Source: Clostridia bacterium (GTDB lineage: Bacteria; Bacillota; Clostridia; Oscillospirales; CAG-382). Taken from it: a DNA stretch of 64,000 nt. A program made the translations under genes and the position numbers. This document shows, piece after piece, positions 8,623 through 16,967 of the stretch. Numbering within the stretch: position 1 is the stretch's first letter; every line of letters starts with the position of its first letter. The stretch covers positions 1-64,000 of the forward strand of contig JAFQKR010000001.1 of assembly GCA_017396825.1 (NCBI GenBank). Direction: 5' to 3'. The notes under the pieces were generated by a model. It ran no database searches, had not been told where the DNA came from, and saw only the letters and a list, made by a program, of their open reading frames with translations.

Positions 8623-9513
8623 GTGATTAAGAAATTACAATAACTCAAGAACAAAAAAGGCGATAAGCCAAAGCGTCTTAACCGCTCTGCCGGTGGTGAC
8701 GCGGGTATATTCGTATTCCTTGCATTGTTCGGCGTGATCATGGTATTCCCGATGGTTTACGCTATATCTCAGTCTCTCAAGCCGTTGGATGAATTGTGGC
8801 GTTTCCCGCCTCGTGTGTTCGTTGAAAATCCTACCGGCAAAAACTATCGCGACCTTTTCCGCATGCTCGGTGACGCGTGGGTTCCTTTCTCCCGTTACAT
8901 ATTCAACACAGTTTTCATCTCTGTTATTGGTACTGCAGGCAACGTGCTTTTCTCCTCTTTGGCTGCATATGCACTTGCTAAGATTGCTTTCCCCGGAAGA
9001 AAATTCTTCTTCAAGGTTGTTGTTTACTCCTTGATGTTCAACTCCACTGTTACCGGTATTACAAACTTCATCACCATGTCCGCATTTGGCATGATCGATA
9101 CCTATTGGGCTATCATAGTTCCCGCTTGGTGTACGACCTACGGCTTGTACTTGATGAAGCAGTTCATGGAAACATCAGTTTCCGACCCCGTTTTGGAATC
9201 TGCAAGACTTGAAGGTGCCAGTGAGATGCGCATCTTCTGGACGATTGCGATGCCTATGGTTAAGCCTGCATGGGTAACCCTTATAATATTTGCGTTTAAC
9301 TCTTTGTGGAACAGTGGTACAAGCACTTACATCTACAGTGAGCAGCTTAAGACCTTTAACTACGCAATAAGCCAGGTTGTTTCTGCGGGTATTGCAAGAG
9401 CAGGTGCTTCTGCAGCATCCACTGTTGTTACAATGATAGTTCCTATCATCGTATTCATTATTACACAGAGTAACGTTATCCAGACGATGTCTACATCCGG
9501 TATGAAAGATTAA
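8623..9513 (+). CDS. Carbohydrate ABC transporter permease, MalG type (first pair); in-frame stop near the N-terminus
   Basis: Partner of the preceding MalF-type permease. The EAA loop E-S-A-R-L-E-G-A-S and the following A-M-P-M-V-K-P are intact near 9199-9270, and about six membrane helices can be seen. Clear family sequence begins at least at 8644 (K-N-K-K-G-D-K-P-K-R-L-N-R-S, then the first helix). The only plausible start is GTG 8623, yet codon 7 (8641-8643) is TAA. The first start codon after that stop is TTG 8725, inside the first helix and without a ribosome site. The gene is therefore either interrupted by a nonsense change or sequence error, or expressed in an unusual way. Function is clear; integrity is not. 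Confidence 0.75.
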
Positions 9514-9523
9514 GGAGGCCAAC

Positions 9524-11719
9524 ATGAAAAAACGATTAATACAATTCGCGCTCATGTCGTTTTGCATCTGTTTGCTTCTCGGCACCATCGGCGCCAGCGC
9601 CATCACTCCCTATACTACCTACACTTATGATGTAAACGGGGAAATGGTAGAAAGCCCCGCCGCTTACGAGCCTAATAAGGTTATAAACGCTAACACCGTT
9701 TTGGCGGGTCTTAACAGCGGTGAAAATGAAAACGCAAGTTCTCGTTATTCCGCATCCGATGCTACTTTCTCCGGTATCAAGGACTTTTGTACCGATGAAG
9801 AAGGTTACATCTACATTTCCGATTCCGGTAACAACGCAATAAAGGTTTTGGATAAGAATTACAACCTCGACCTTGTTATTAAGACCTTCATTAACGACGA
9901 CGGCGTTTCTGATTCTCTTTCCAAACCCAGCGGCATTTTCGTTACCGATACTGAAATCTACGTTGCCGACACAGGTAACTCCAGAGTTGTTATATTCGAC
10001 AAACGTGGTAATCTCAGTTGCATCGTTCCCGAACCTTCCAGCGACGTTTTTCCTGAAAACAGCGTATATACTCCTATCGCTGTTGCAGCTGATAAAGCAG
10101 GCCGTATCTACGTTGTTTCTTCAACAACTAACTACGGTGTAATCTCTCTTAACAGAGACGGTTCCTTTAATAACTTTATCGGTCCTCAGAAGGTTTCTTA
10201 CAATGCTTTTGACCTCCTTTGGCGTTCCTTTATGTCTGATGCACAGAAGGCGAAAGCAGCAAAACTTGTTCCTACTGAGTATAATAACCTCACCATCGAT
10301 AAAGAAGGTATACTTTATGTAACCACTTCTTCTATTGATGCGGCTAAACAGCAAAGCGCTATAGAATCCCGTTCCAAGTCTCCTGACTACGCACCCGTTA
10401 AGAAGCTTAATCCCAACGGTAGTGACGTTATGAGCAGAAACGGTTTCTATCCTCCCTCCGGCGAGGTTAAGGTTAACTCAATGCTTACTTCTGAAATTAA
10501 GATCTCCGGTGCTTCTACCATAGTTGACGTTGCCCTTGGGCCGTCCGGTATGTGGAGCATCATCGACCAGAAGCGTAGCCGTATATTCACCTATGACTCT
10601 AACGGTAACCTCTTGTTTGCCTTTGGTGACATCGGTGAACAGATAGGTCAGGTTGCTGAAGGTTCTCTTACAGCCATTGATTATCAGGGCACCAACCTTC
10701 TCGTTCTTGATAAATCTACTGATACGATTACTGTATACAGAAGAACCCAGTATGGCGATCTTGTTGCAGAAGCACTTCAGAACACCATTGATAATAACTA
10801 TGAAAAGGCTGTTGACTACTACAAACTTATACTTCAGTTTAACGGTAACTACGACAGCGCGTACATCGGTATTGCACAGAGCCTCTATCGCTCCGGCGAC
10901 TACGAAGGCTCCATGAAGTATTGTAAGGTTGCTTACGATACCGAGAACTATTCCATTGCATTTGCAGCGCTTCGTAAGGGCTGGATTGAAAAGTACGTTT
11001 ATCTCATTCCCGTTGTTCTTGTTGCTTTCTTCTGGTTGCTCAGTAGATTCCTTAAGTACGCTGCAAAGGTTAATAAAGCGGGTATCAAATTTAAGGCCAA
11101 GCGTACTTTGAAAGAAGAGCTTCTTTACGCTTTCCATATTCTTACCCATCCTTTCGATGGTTTCTGGGATCTTAAGCATGAAAAGCGCGGCTCTATTAAG
11201 GGCGCAACCGTTCTTCTTGTTATAACCGTTGTAACCTTTGTATACCAGGCTATGGGTCAGGGTTATCTCTATAACCCTTACTACAAGGGCGTAAACTTTG
11301 TACTTACCATATCCTCTGTTGTACTTCCCGTTGCACTTTGGGTTATTGCAAACTGGGCGCTTACCACCTTGTTTGAAGGCGAAGGCAGTCTTAAGGACGT
11401 GTATATTACCACTTGTTATTCACTCCTTCCGCTTCCTCTCCTCATAATTCCTTCTGTTTTGTTCTCCAATGTGACCGTGCTTGACGAAATGGCACTTGTA
11501 AATCTTCTCAGCACCTTTGCATTTGTTTGGACTGGTATGCTTCTCTTCTTCGGTACCATGGTTATTCACGATTACGGTATCGGTAAGAACGTAATAACAA
11601 TTGTTGGTACCATTGTTGGTATGGCATTCATTATGTTTATAGGCATACTTTTCTCCAGCCTTGTTCAGAAGATATTCTCGTTCGGCTACAACATTTACGT
11701 TGAGCTGTCACTAAGATAG
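9524..11719 (+). CDS. Membrane protein with extracellular NHL-type repeats, TPR-like repeats and a C-terminal Yip1-like membrane domain
   Basis: Function not established. AAGGAGG lies 7 bases before ATG 9524. Residues 1-26 are a signal peptide. NHL-type beta-propeller blades follow (Y-I-S-D-S-G-N-N-A near 90, Y-V-A-D-T-G-N-S-R near 146). A tetratricopeptide-like stretch covers about 415-485. Then comes a helix near 492-515, a cytoplasm-like basic linker and four or five membrane helices (about 560-731) resembling Yip1 proteins. The layout suggests an outer sensor or scaffold joined to a membrane domain. It sits between the two permease pairs with short gaps, so it probably belongs to the uptake complex or organises it. 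I know similar genes beside DUF5696 and sugar permease genes in Firmicutes, with no assigned role. Confidence 0.7.
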   Translation: MKKRLIQFALMSFCICLLLGTIGASAITPYTTYTYDVNGEMVESPAAYEPNKVINANTVLAGLNSGENENASSRYSASDATFSGIKDFCTDEEGYIYISDSGNNAIKVLDKNYNLDLVIKTFINDDGVSDSLSKPSGIFVTDTEIYVADTGNSRVVIFDKRGNLSCIVPEPSSDVFPENSVYTPIAVAADKAGRIYVVSSTTNYGVISLNRDGSFNNFIGPQKVSYNAFDLLWRSFMSDAQKAKAAKLVPTEYNNLTIDKEGILYVTTSSIDAAKQQSAIESRSKSPDYAPVKKLNPNGSDVMSRNGFYPPSGEVKVNSMLTSEIKISGASTIVDVALGPSGMWSIIDQKRSRIFTYDSNGNLLFAFGDIGEQIGQVAEGSLTAIDYQGTNLLVLDKSTDTITVYRRTQYGDLVAEALQNTIDNNYEKAVDYYKLILQFNGNYDSAYIGIAQSLYRSGDYEGSMKYCKVAYDTENYSIAFAALRKGWIEKYVYLIPVVLVAFFWLLSRFLKYAAKVNKAGIKFKAKRTLKEELLYAFHILTHPFDGFWDLKHEKRGSIKGATVLLVITVVTFVYQAMGQGYLYNPYYKGVNFVLTISSVVLPVALWVIANWALTTLFEGEGSLKDVYITTCYSLLPLPLLIIPSVLFSNVTVLDEMALVNLLSTFAFVWTGMLLFFGTMVIHDYGIGKNVITIVGTIVGMAFIMFIGILFSSLVQKIFSFGYNIYVELSLR

Positions 11720-11736
11720 AAAGGGGGCAACTAAAT

Positions 11737-14625
11737 ATGAAAACTAAATTATTTCGCTTTGCTTCCTTTTTGATTGCAATGCTTCTTTGCGTTCCTTTCC
11801 TTTGTTCTGTTTCCGCTCTTGCAGCTGATGACGAGGAGGAAGTTAATAAGTGGGACGTACTTCAAGCAAAATACACCGACACTCCCTTCAATAGTGTTGA
11901 AGACCGTATTTATGCAGAAGGTCCTGACGCTACCGAGGATTCTGAAAAGAAGGGTTATATCCGTTCTATGTTCCAGATCCTTATTAGCGATGACGGTTAT
12001 GCTATATATGCCGATGCAAGCACCGGTGAGATTGTGTGCTTAAAGCTTGCTAAGGATAGTGACGGTAAGTTTTATCCTCATCCTTCCTATGCGGATAAGC
12101 CCATCCTTACCCTTAATGGTGAAGAGGCTTATATAATGGCATACACCGGTTATTGGTCCACTAACCCTTATACAATTGGTGGTATCAATGCAAACGCTAA
12201 GATTAAGGCAGAGCTTTATTCTCAGGTTAACATAGAGTTTACCGAGAACAATCAGGCTGCTACTTATTACAGCTTTATCGAAGCAGCATTGCTTAACCAG
12301 ATTAAGGTTAGCAATATTAAGAATGGCGCAAGAGTAGAGTACACCATCGGTCAGGAAGCTGTTAAGTACCTCGTACCTCGCTTTATAACCACCGAAAAGT
12401 ATAACGCTCTTTATGAAGAGGTTGTAGCAGGCTTGCTTGAAGAATACGCAGGTAACGAAAGCTATGCAAACTTCTACGCAGAAAAGTTTGCACAAGGTTA
12501 CAAGGAAATAACCAGTTACTCCACTTCTGATGCAGACTATATTAAGGATTCTATTGACCAGTTTGGCAGTTGTACTCAGTTGAACTCTAAAACCGGTAAG
12601 AAGAACACCTTACTTATAGAAGAGTACCTTAAAAAGTACACTGACTACTCTTATGAACAGCTTGATGCTGACCACGATGAAACCGGCTACGTTGCAACCG
12701 ATAAGGACCCCGCAGTTTTCAAAATGGCGATAGAATACACTGTTGACGATCAGGGCCTTGTTGTTCGTTGCGTTGCAGGTAACATTCGTTTCGACTCCGG
12801 CGTTTATAAGCTTTCTAACGTTTACTTGCTTCCTTATGCAGGTGCAGGTAATACTAATAACGAAGGCTACGCCCTCTATCCCGATGGATCCGGTTCAATA
12901 ATCGACTTTGCCGGCACCAAGGGCAAGACCTTTATTACAACCACCACTGCTTACGGTCAGGACTATTCTTATTCCACCATTTCCGGCGCTAATAATGAAG
13001 TAGCAAGACTTCCCGTATTCGGTATGGTTGAAAAGGAAACAAAGGCTGACGGCTCTGCTTCTACCCGCGGTTATCTCGCTTACGTTGAAGAGGGTGAGTC
13101 TCTTGCGAACATAACTCTTAAGGCTTCCGGTGCTACCCACCTTTACCTTCAGACTTATACCGCATTTAACCCTCGTCCTAAGGACACTTACAGCTTGAGC
13201 GGCGGTATATCCACCGGTGCAGATGCAATGTGGACTGTTGAATCCAAGAGAAAGTATACTAAGAATTATAAGCTTAGAATATTCATTCTTGAGGAAGGCA
13301 ACTCTTCTTATTCTGCAATGGCAGAAATGCTTCGAGACTACCTTATCTCTAAGGGAACTATTAAGGATCCTGCAAAGGTAGCTGAAGAGCACAAGGATGG
13401 CAATAAGGATATTCCTCTTGTTCTTGAGACCCTTGGAGCAATCAAGTCTTCTAAGCGTGTGCTTGGCGTACCTGTTTCTACAATGAAGGCCCTTACCTCC
13501 TTCAGTGACATTCAGACTTCTATTGTTGATAAACTTAAGAAGCCCGCTAAAGAGGATATTGACCCTATCGAGAACATCGTTGTTAAGCTTAACGGTTGGC
13601 TTGATGGCGGTTTGACCTATGACGTTCCTACCGGTGTTGAGATCGAAGACGCTTTGGGCGGCGCAAGCGGATTCAAGAAGCTTATCGCATACTGCAAAGA
13701 GAACGGCATCGAACTTTATCCCGACTTTGACTTTACTTATTCCCGTAAAGACTCCATGTTCGACGATTTCGATCCCGACGAGGATCTTGCACGCACTATT
13801 GATGACAGAAAAGCGTACAAGAAGGAATACTATCCTATCTTCCAATCTTATGATTATAGCGGTCTTGGTGTAATCTCTGCTAACAGAATGATGAGACTTT
13901 ACGATAAGACCTATGCGGATTATAAGAAATACGACGTTGGCGCTATTTCCGTTTCCACTCTCGGTCAGTATCTTAACTCCGACTTTAACCCTGATAATCC
14001 TCTTAATAGAGAAGATGCTAAGGTTCTTATCGACAGACTTCTCGGTAAGGTCAGCGAAGAAAACGGTGATGTTATGCTTTCCGGCGGTAACATCTTCTCC
14101 GTTAAGTATGCAGACTATATACTTGATATGCCTCTTGAGGACTCCAAGTTTAAGTATGCAACCGCTTCCATACCTTTTGTAAGCATGGTTCTTCACGGTT
14201 CCGTTGAATACGCAGGTACAGCACTCAACCTTTCCGGTGACTTCCAGAACGCAGTTCTTAAGTACATCGAAAACGGTGCTATTCCTTATTTCGTAGTAGC
14301 GGTTCAAAACACCTCTGAGCTTAAGAATGACCCTGATTATTCCAAGTACTATTCCGTAAGATACAGCATTTGGCAGCAGGATATTTACGACACCTATAAC
14401 CGCATGAACTCGGCTCTCAGTGACGTAAGATTCGAGACCATTGCTTCTCACGAGTTTATAGACTCCGGCAATTCCGTTGCAAAGGTTATTTACAGCAACG
14501 GCGTATCCTTCGTTATCAATCACCTTGATAAGGCTTACACTTATTATGACAACGGCGAGGTTCACACCGTTGCGGCTAAGAGCTTCATCAAGTTTGATGC
14601 TGAAGGTAATATAGTAAAGATTTAG
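11737..14625 (+). CDS. Large secreted DUF5696-like protein, possible glycoside hydrolase fold
   Basis: Function unknown. Ribosome site AAAGGGGG precedes ATG 11737. Residues 1-30 form a signal peptide ending ALA-A; there is no lipobox, sorting motif or C-terminal membrane helix, so it is probably released or held by other proteins. Of 962 residues, the middle and C-terminal part (about 600-840) alternates strands and helices with segments such as N-G-W-L-D-G-G, E-L-Y-P-D-F-D-F-T-Y and V-M-L-S-G-G-N, which recall the TIM barrels of glycosidases. That resemblance is my inference. The DUF5696 call rests on its length, composition and neighbours (Yip1-like protein, sugar permeases). It would fit a surface enzyme that trims the glycan imported by this operon. 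Confidence 0.6.
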   Translation: MKTKLFRFASFLIAMLLCVPFLCSVSALAADDEEEVNKWDVLQAKYTDTPFNSVEDRIYAEGPDATEDSEKKGYIRSMFQILISDDGYAIYADASTGEIVCLKLAKDSDGKFYPHPSYADKPILTLNGEEAYIMAYTGYWSTNPYTIGGINANAKIKAELYSQVNIEFTENNQAATYYSFIEAALLNQIKVSNIKNGARVEYTIGQEAVKYLVPRFITTEKYNALYEEVVAGLLEEYAGNESYANFYAEKFAQGYKEITSYSTSDADYIKDSIDQFGSCTQLNSKTGKKNTLLIEEYLKKYTDYSYEQLDADHDETGYVATDKDPAVFKMAIEYTVDDQGLVVRCVAGNIRFDSGVYKLSNVYLLPYAGAGNTNNEGYALYPDGSGSIIDFAGTKGKTFITTTTAYGQDYSYSTISGANNEVARLPVFGMVEKETKADGSASTRGYLAYVEEGESLANITLKASGATHLYLQTYTAFNPRPKDTYSLSGGISTGADAMWTVESKRKYTKNYKLRIFILEEGNSSYSAMAEMLRDYLISKGTIKDPAKVAEEHKDGNKDIPLVLETLGAIKSSKRVLGVPVSTMKALTSFSDIQTSIVDKLKKPAKEDIDPIENIVVKLNGWLDGGLTYDVPTGVEIEDALGGASGFKKLIAYCKENGIELYPDFDFTYSRKDSMFDDFDPDEDLARTIDDRKAYKKEYYPIFQSYDYSGLGVISANRMMRLYDKTYADYKKYDVGAISVSTLGQYLNSDFNPDNPLNREDAKVLIDRLLGKVSEENGDVMLSGGNIFSVKYADYILDMPLEDSKFKYATASIPFVSMVLHGSVEYAGTALNLSGDFQNAVLKYIENGAIPYFVVAVQNTSELKNDPDYSKYYSVRYSIWQQDIYDTYNRMNSALSDVRFETIASHEFIDSGNSVAKVIYSNGVSFVINHLDKAYTYYDNGEVHTVAAKSFIKFDAEGNIVKI

Positions 14626-14643
14626 GGGAGGGAGTAAAGAAAA

Positions 14644-15612
14644 ATGACAGGTAACAATTCAGTCCCCGCCGTAAAGAAAAGAAAAGCAAAATCTCTTGAT
14701 AAGAAAAAGGCTAAAATGGGTTACGTCTTTGTCCTTCCGTTTATACTGGGCTTTTTCGTAATCTATCTTCCCATGATCGTTGAATCTATAAGAATCAGTT
14801 TCAGCGAGATTAAGCCTAACCTTACAGGCGTTGGCAGTTCTATACTGTACGAAAACGTTGGCTTTAAGAACTATTCTTATGCGTTGTTTGAGGATACAGA
14901 GTTTGTTAAGACTCTTATCACTAATCTTAAAGATTTGGTTCTTGATGTTCCTGCAATCGTAATATTCTCTCTGTTCCTTGCAATTATTCTTAATCAGAAG
15001 ATGCACGGCAGAGCAATATTCAGAGCAATATTCTTTATTCCCGTTATCGTTTCTACCGGTATTATCGAGTACATCGATATGAAAAACGTTTTGTCCGAGA
15101 CCATGGGCAGCACCTCCATTGGCGGTGATGGCGGTCAGGCAGCGCAGACCGGTACTGAAATTCTTAACACGATGGACGTTCAAAAGTTCTTCGCAAGTAT
15201 GCAGGTTGGTCAAGGCCTTGTTGAGTACGTAACCGGTCTTGTTAATGATGTTTATGATATAGTTAACAGATCCGGCGTTCAGATGCTCATATTCCTCGCA
15301 GGTTTGCAGTCCATCTCTCCTGCCATTTACGAATCTGCTTACATGGAAGGCGCTACTTCTTGGGAAACCTTCTGGAAGATTACCTTCCCCATGATAAGCC
15401 CCATGATACTCGTAAACGCAATATACACGATAATCGACGCATTTACTACCGAAACTAACGGCGTTATGACTCGTATTTCTTATGTAAATGATAACTCCAG
15501 CATGCCTCATGCAATGGCGATGTCGTGGATATACTTCCTCGTTGTTATACTGATAATTGCGCTTGTTGCAGGTATTATCTCAGCATACGTATTTTATCAG
15601 CGCAGAGACTAA
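14644..15612 (+). CDS. Carbohydrate ABC transporter permease, MalF type (second pair)
   Basis: Second MalF-like channel subunit in the same operon, 18 bases after the DUF5696-like gene. It has 322 residues and a lysine-rich N-terminus before the first helix (from about residue 26). The EAA loop reads E-S-A-Y-M-E-G-A-T-S with I-T-F-P-M-I-S-P after it (near 233-255). An unusually long extracytoplasmic loop of about 70 residues (near 145-215), rich in Gly, Thr and Gln, separates two helices. This loop distinguishes it from the first MalF-type gene and suggests a different partner or substrate-binding contact. No second binding-protein gene is visible in the window. Confidence 0.9.
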   Translation: MTGNNSVPAVKKRKAKSLDKKKAKMGYVFVLPFILGFFVIYLPMIVESIRISFSEIKPNLTGVGSSILYENVGFKNYSYALFEDTEFVKTLITNLKDLVLDVPAIVIFSLFLAIILNQKMHGRAIFRAIFFIPVIVSTGIIEYIDMKNVLSETMGSTSIGGDGGQAAQTGTEILNTMDVQKFFASMQVGQGLVEYVTGLVNDVYDIVNRSGVQMLIFLAGLQSISPAIYESAYMEGATSWETFWKITFPMISPMILVNAIYTIIDAFTTETNGVMTRISYVNDNSSMPHAMAMSWIYFLVVILIIALVAGIISAYVFYQRRD

Positions 15613-15630
15613 GAAAGGAGGCATTGATTT

Positions 15631-16647
15631 ATGGATTCTTTTGAAAGACCTACATTTGGCAAACAAAAAATTCAATTTGATGACAGTGCTTCCAAGTGGA
15701 CACGTTTTAGGTATAAATACCTGACTCTGTTTGCTTTAAAAAAGGTGGTTTGGGCGTTCTTTAGATACGCATTCCTTATTGGTATATCTTACGTAATACT
15801 TTTCCCGTACTACTCTAAGATATCAACCTCCTTTATGTCCGGTGAGGACTTGGTTGACGTTACAGTTAAGCTTGTTCCTAAGTATCCTACTCTTGATACT
15901 TACAGAATAATTTTTAACGAAACGGAGTTTTGGGCGGCACTTAAAAACACGGCTATACTGTCCTTGTTCTGTGCTGTTATCCAAATGATCGTCTGCTCTC
16001 TTGTTGGTTACGGTCTTTCCAAGTTTAAGTTCAAAGGTCAAACGCTTTTGTTTGCCTGTGTTATACTTACCTTGGTTATCCCCCACAAGACTTTGCAGTC
16101 CACTATGAAGCTCTTCTTCCAAGACTTCAACATTTGGGGCCTTATTCCTATCGGCAACCTTATCAATCCTTCGACCCACTGGCCCATGGCAATGCTTTCC
16201 ATAGGCGCGATAGGTTACAGAAACGGTCTTTACATATTCATGATGCGTCAGTTCTTTAAGGGCGTTCCCGATGAACTTGAAGAGGCAGCGTATGTTGACG
16301 GTGCAGGCGTTATGAAGACCTTCTGGAAGATCATAGTACCTATGTCCGTTCCTATGATGGTAACAGTATTTATCTTCTCCTTCTCTTGGCAGTGGACTGA
16401 TAAATTCTACACCAAGATGCTTTACAACCCCAAGGAATTCGTATTCTTCCAGAACATCGTTGATAAGCTTCCTCAGGCAGAGTCCGTTGAAAAGCTTATG
16501 ACCGAGTATTCTTCCGTTGAAACACAGTACCTTGCGGCTATGCAGAACGCTATCGGTCTTTTGGTTCTTATTCCTCTTATCATTGTATTCCTCTTCGGTC
16601 AGAAGAAGCTTATACAAGGTATCGAAAGAACCGGTGTTACCGGCTAA
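15631..16647 (+). CDS. Carbohydrate ABC transporter permease, MalG type (second pair)
   Basis: Partner of the preceding MalF-like permease; last gene of the operon. AAAGGAGG precedes ATG 15631. It has 338 residues, with a 45-residue cytoplasmic N-terminus before the first helix and six helices in all. The EAA loop reads E-E-A-A-Y-V-D-G-A-G with I-V-P-M-S-V-P after it (near 210-235). An extended segment of about 60 residues between the last two helices (K-M-L-Y-N-P-K-E-F onward) is longer than usual. Unlike the first MalG-type gene, its frame is intact. A strong palindromic terminator closes the operon. Confidence 0.91.
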   Translation: MDSFERPTFGKQKIQFDDSASKWTRFRYKYLTLFALKKVVWAFFRYAFLIGISYVILFPYYSKISTSFMSGEDLVDVTVKLVPKYPTLDTYRIIFNETEFWAALKNTAILSLFCAVIQMIVCSLVGYGLSKFKFKGQTLLFACVILTLVIPHKTLQSTMKLFFQDFNIWGLIPIGNLINPSTHWPMAMLSIGAIGYRNGLYIFMMRQFFKGVPDELEEAAYVDGAGVMKTFWKIIVPMSVPMMVTVFIFSFSWQWTDKFYTKMLYNPKEFVFFQNIVDKLPQAESVEKLMTEYSSVETQYLAAMQNAIGLLVLIPLIIVFLFGQKKLIQGIERTGVTG

Positions 16648-16667
16648 TATCAGTACACCCGATATAA

Positions 16668-16700
16668 AAAAGTGCTTGGCGATCGCCAAGCACTTTTCTT
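16668..16700. terminator. Bidirectional terminator between the sugar operon and the ylmC-like gene
   Basis: A perfect palindrome: AAAAGTGCTTGGC (16668-16680), GATC, GCCAAGCACTTTT (16685-16697). It has T-rich tails on both strands, so it can end the plus-strand operon and the minus-strand spoIVA unit. Confidence 0.93.
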
Positions 16701-16705
16701 TATTT

Positions 16706-16963
16706 TCAGTTGTTTTTTGAAGGTAGCTCCGTAAGTCTTACCAGTATCGCGTCGTCACCAATTCGCTCAATACAGTGCCACGGAATATATAAAGTATTTT
16801 TGTTTCCGAACATAGAAAAAAACGATGAGCTGTTTTGCATTATAAGCCTTAATATTCTGCCGCTTTGGGTATCAAATTCCAAGTCGCTTACAAAGCCCAG
16901 TTGTTTTCCGTTGCAAACGTTTATTACGGCCTTTTCTTTTAACTTGCAAAATGTACTAACCAT
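16706..16963 (-). CDS. YlmC/YmxH-type PRC-barrel protein, sporulation-associated family
   Basis: A small protein of 85 residues with the PRC-barrel pattern: K-A-V-I-N-V-C-N-G-K-Q-L-G-F-V-S-D-L-E-F-D near 10-31, then a strand-rich segment and I-P-W-H-C-I-E-R-I-G-D-D-A-I-L near 59-73. This matches the YlmC/YmxH family, widely annotated as sporulation proteins in Clostridia; the biochemical role is unknown. It starts 4 bases after the spoIVA stop and lacks its own strong ribosome site, so translational coupling to spoIVA is likely. Co-transcription with spoIVA supports mother-cell expression. Confidence 0.85.
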   Translation of the reverse strand: MVSTFCKLKEKAVINVCNGKQLGFVSDLEFDTQSGRILRLIMQNSSSFFSMFGNKNTLYIPWHCIERIGDDAILVRLTELPSKNN

Positions 16964-16967
16964 AGCA

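Noticed and set aside
12895..14565. Long minus-strand open frame (556 codons) opposite the DUF5696-like gene
   Set aside because: Shadow of a signal-peptide-bearing gene with a good ribosome site; the antisense product is cysteine- and valine-rich without motifs.
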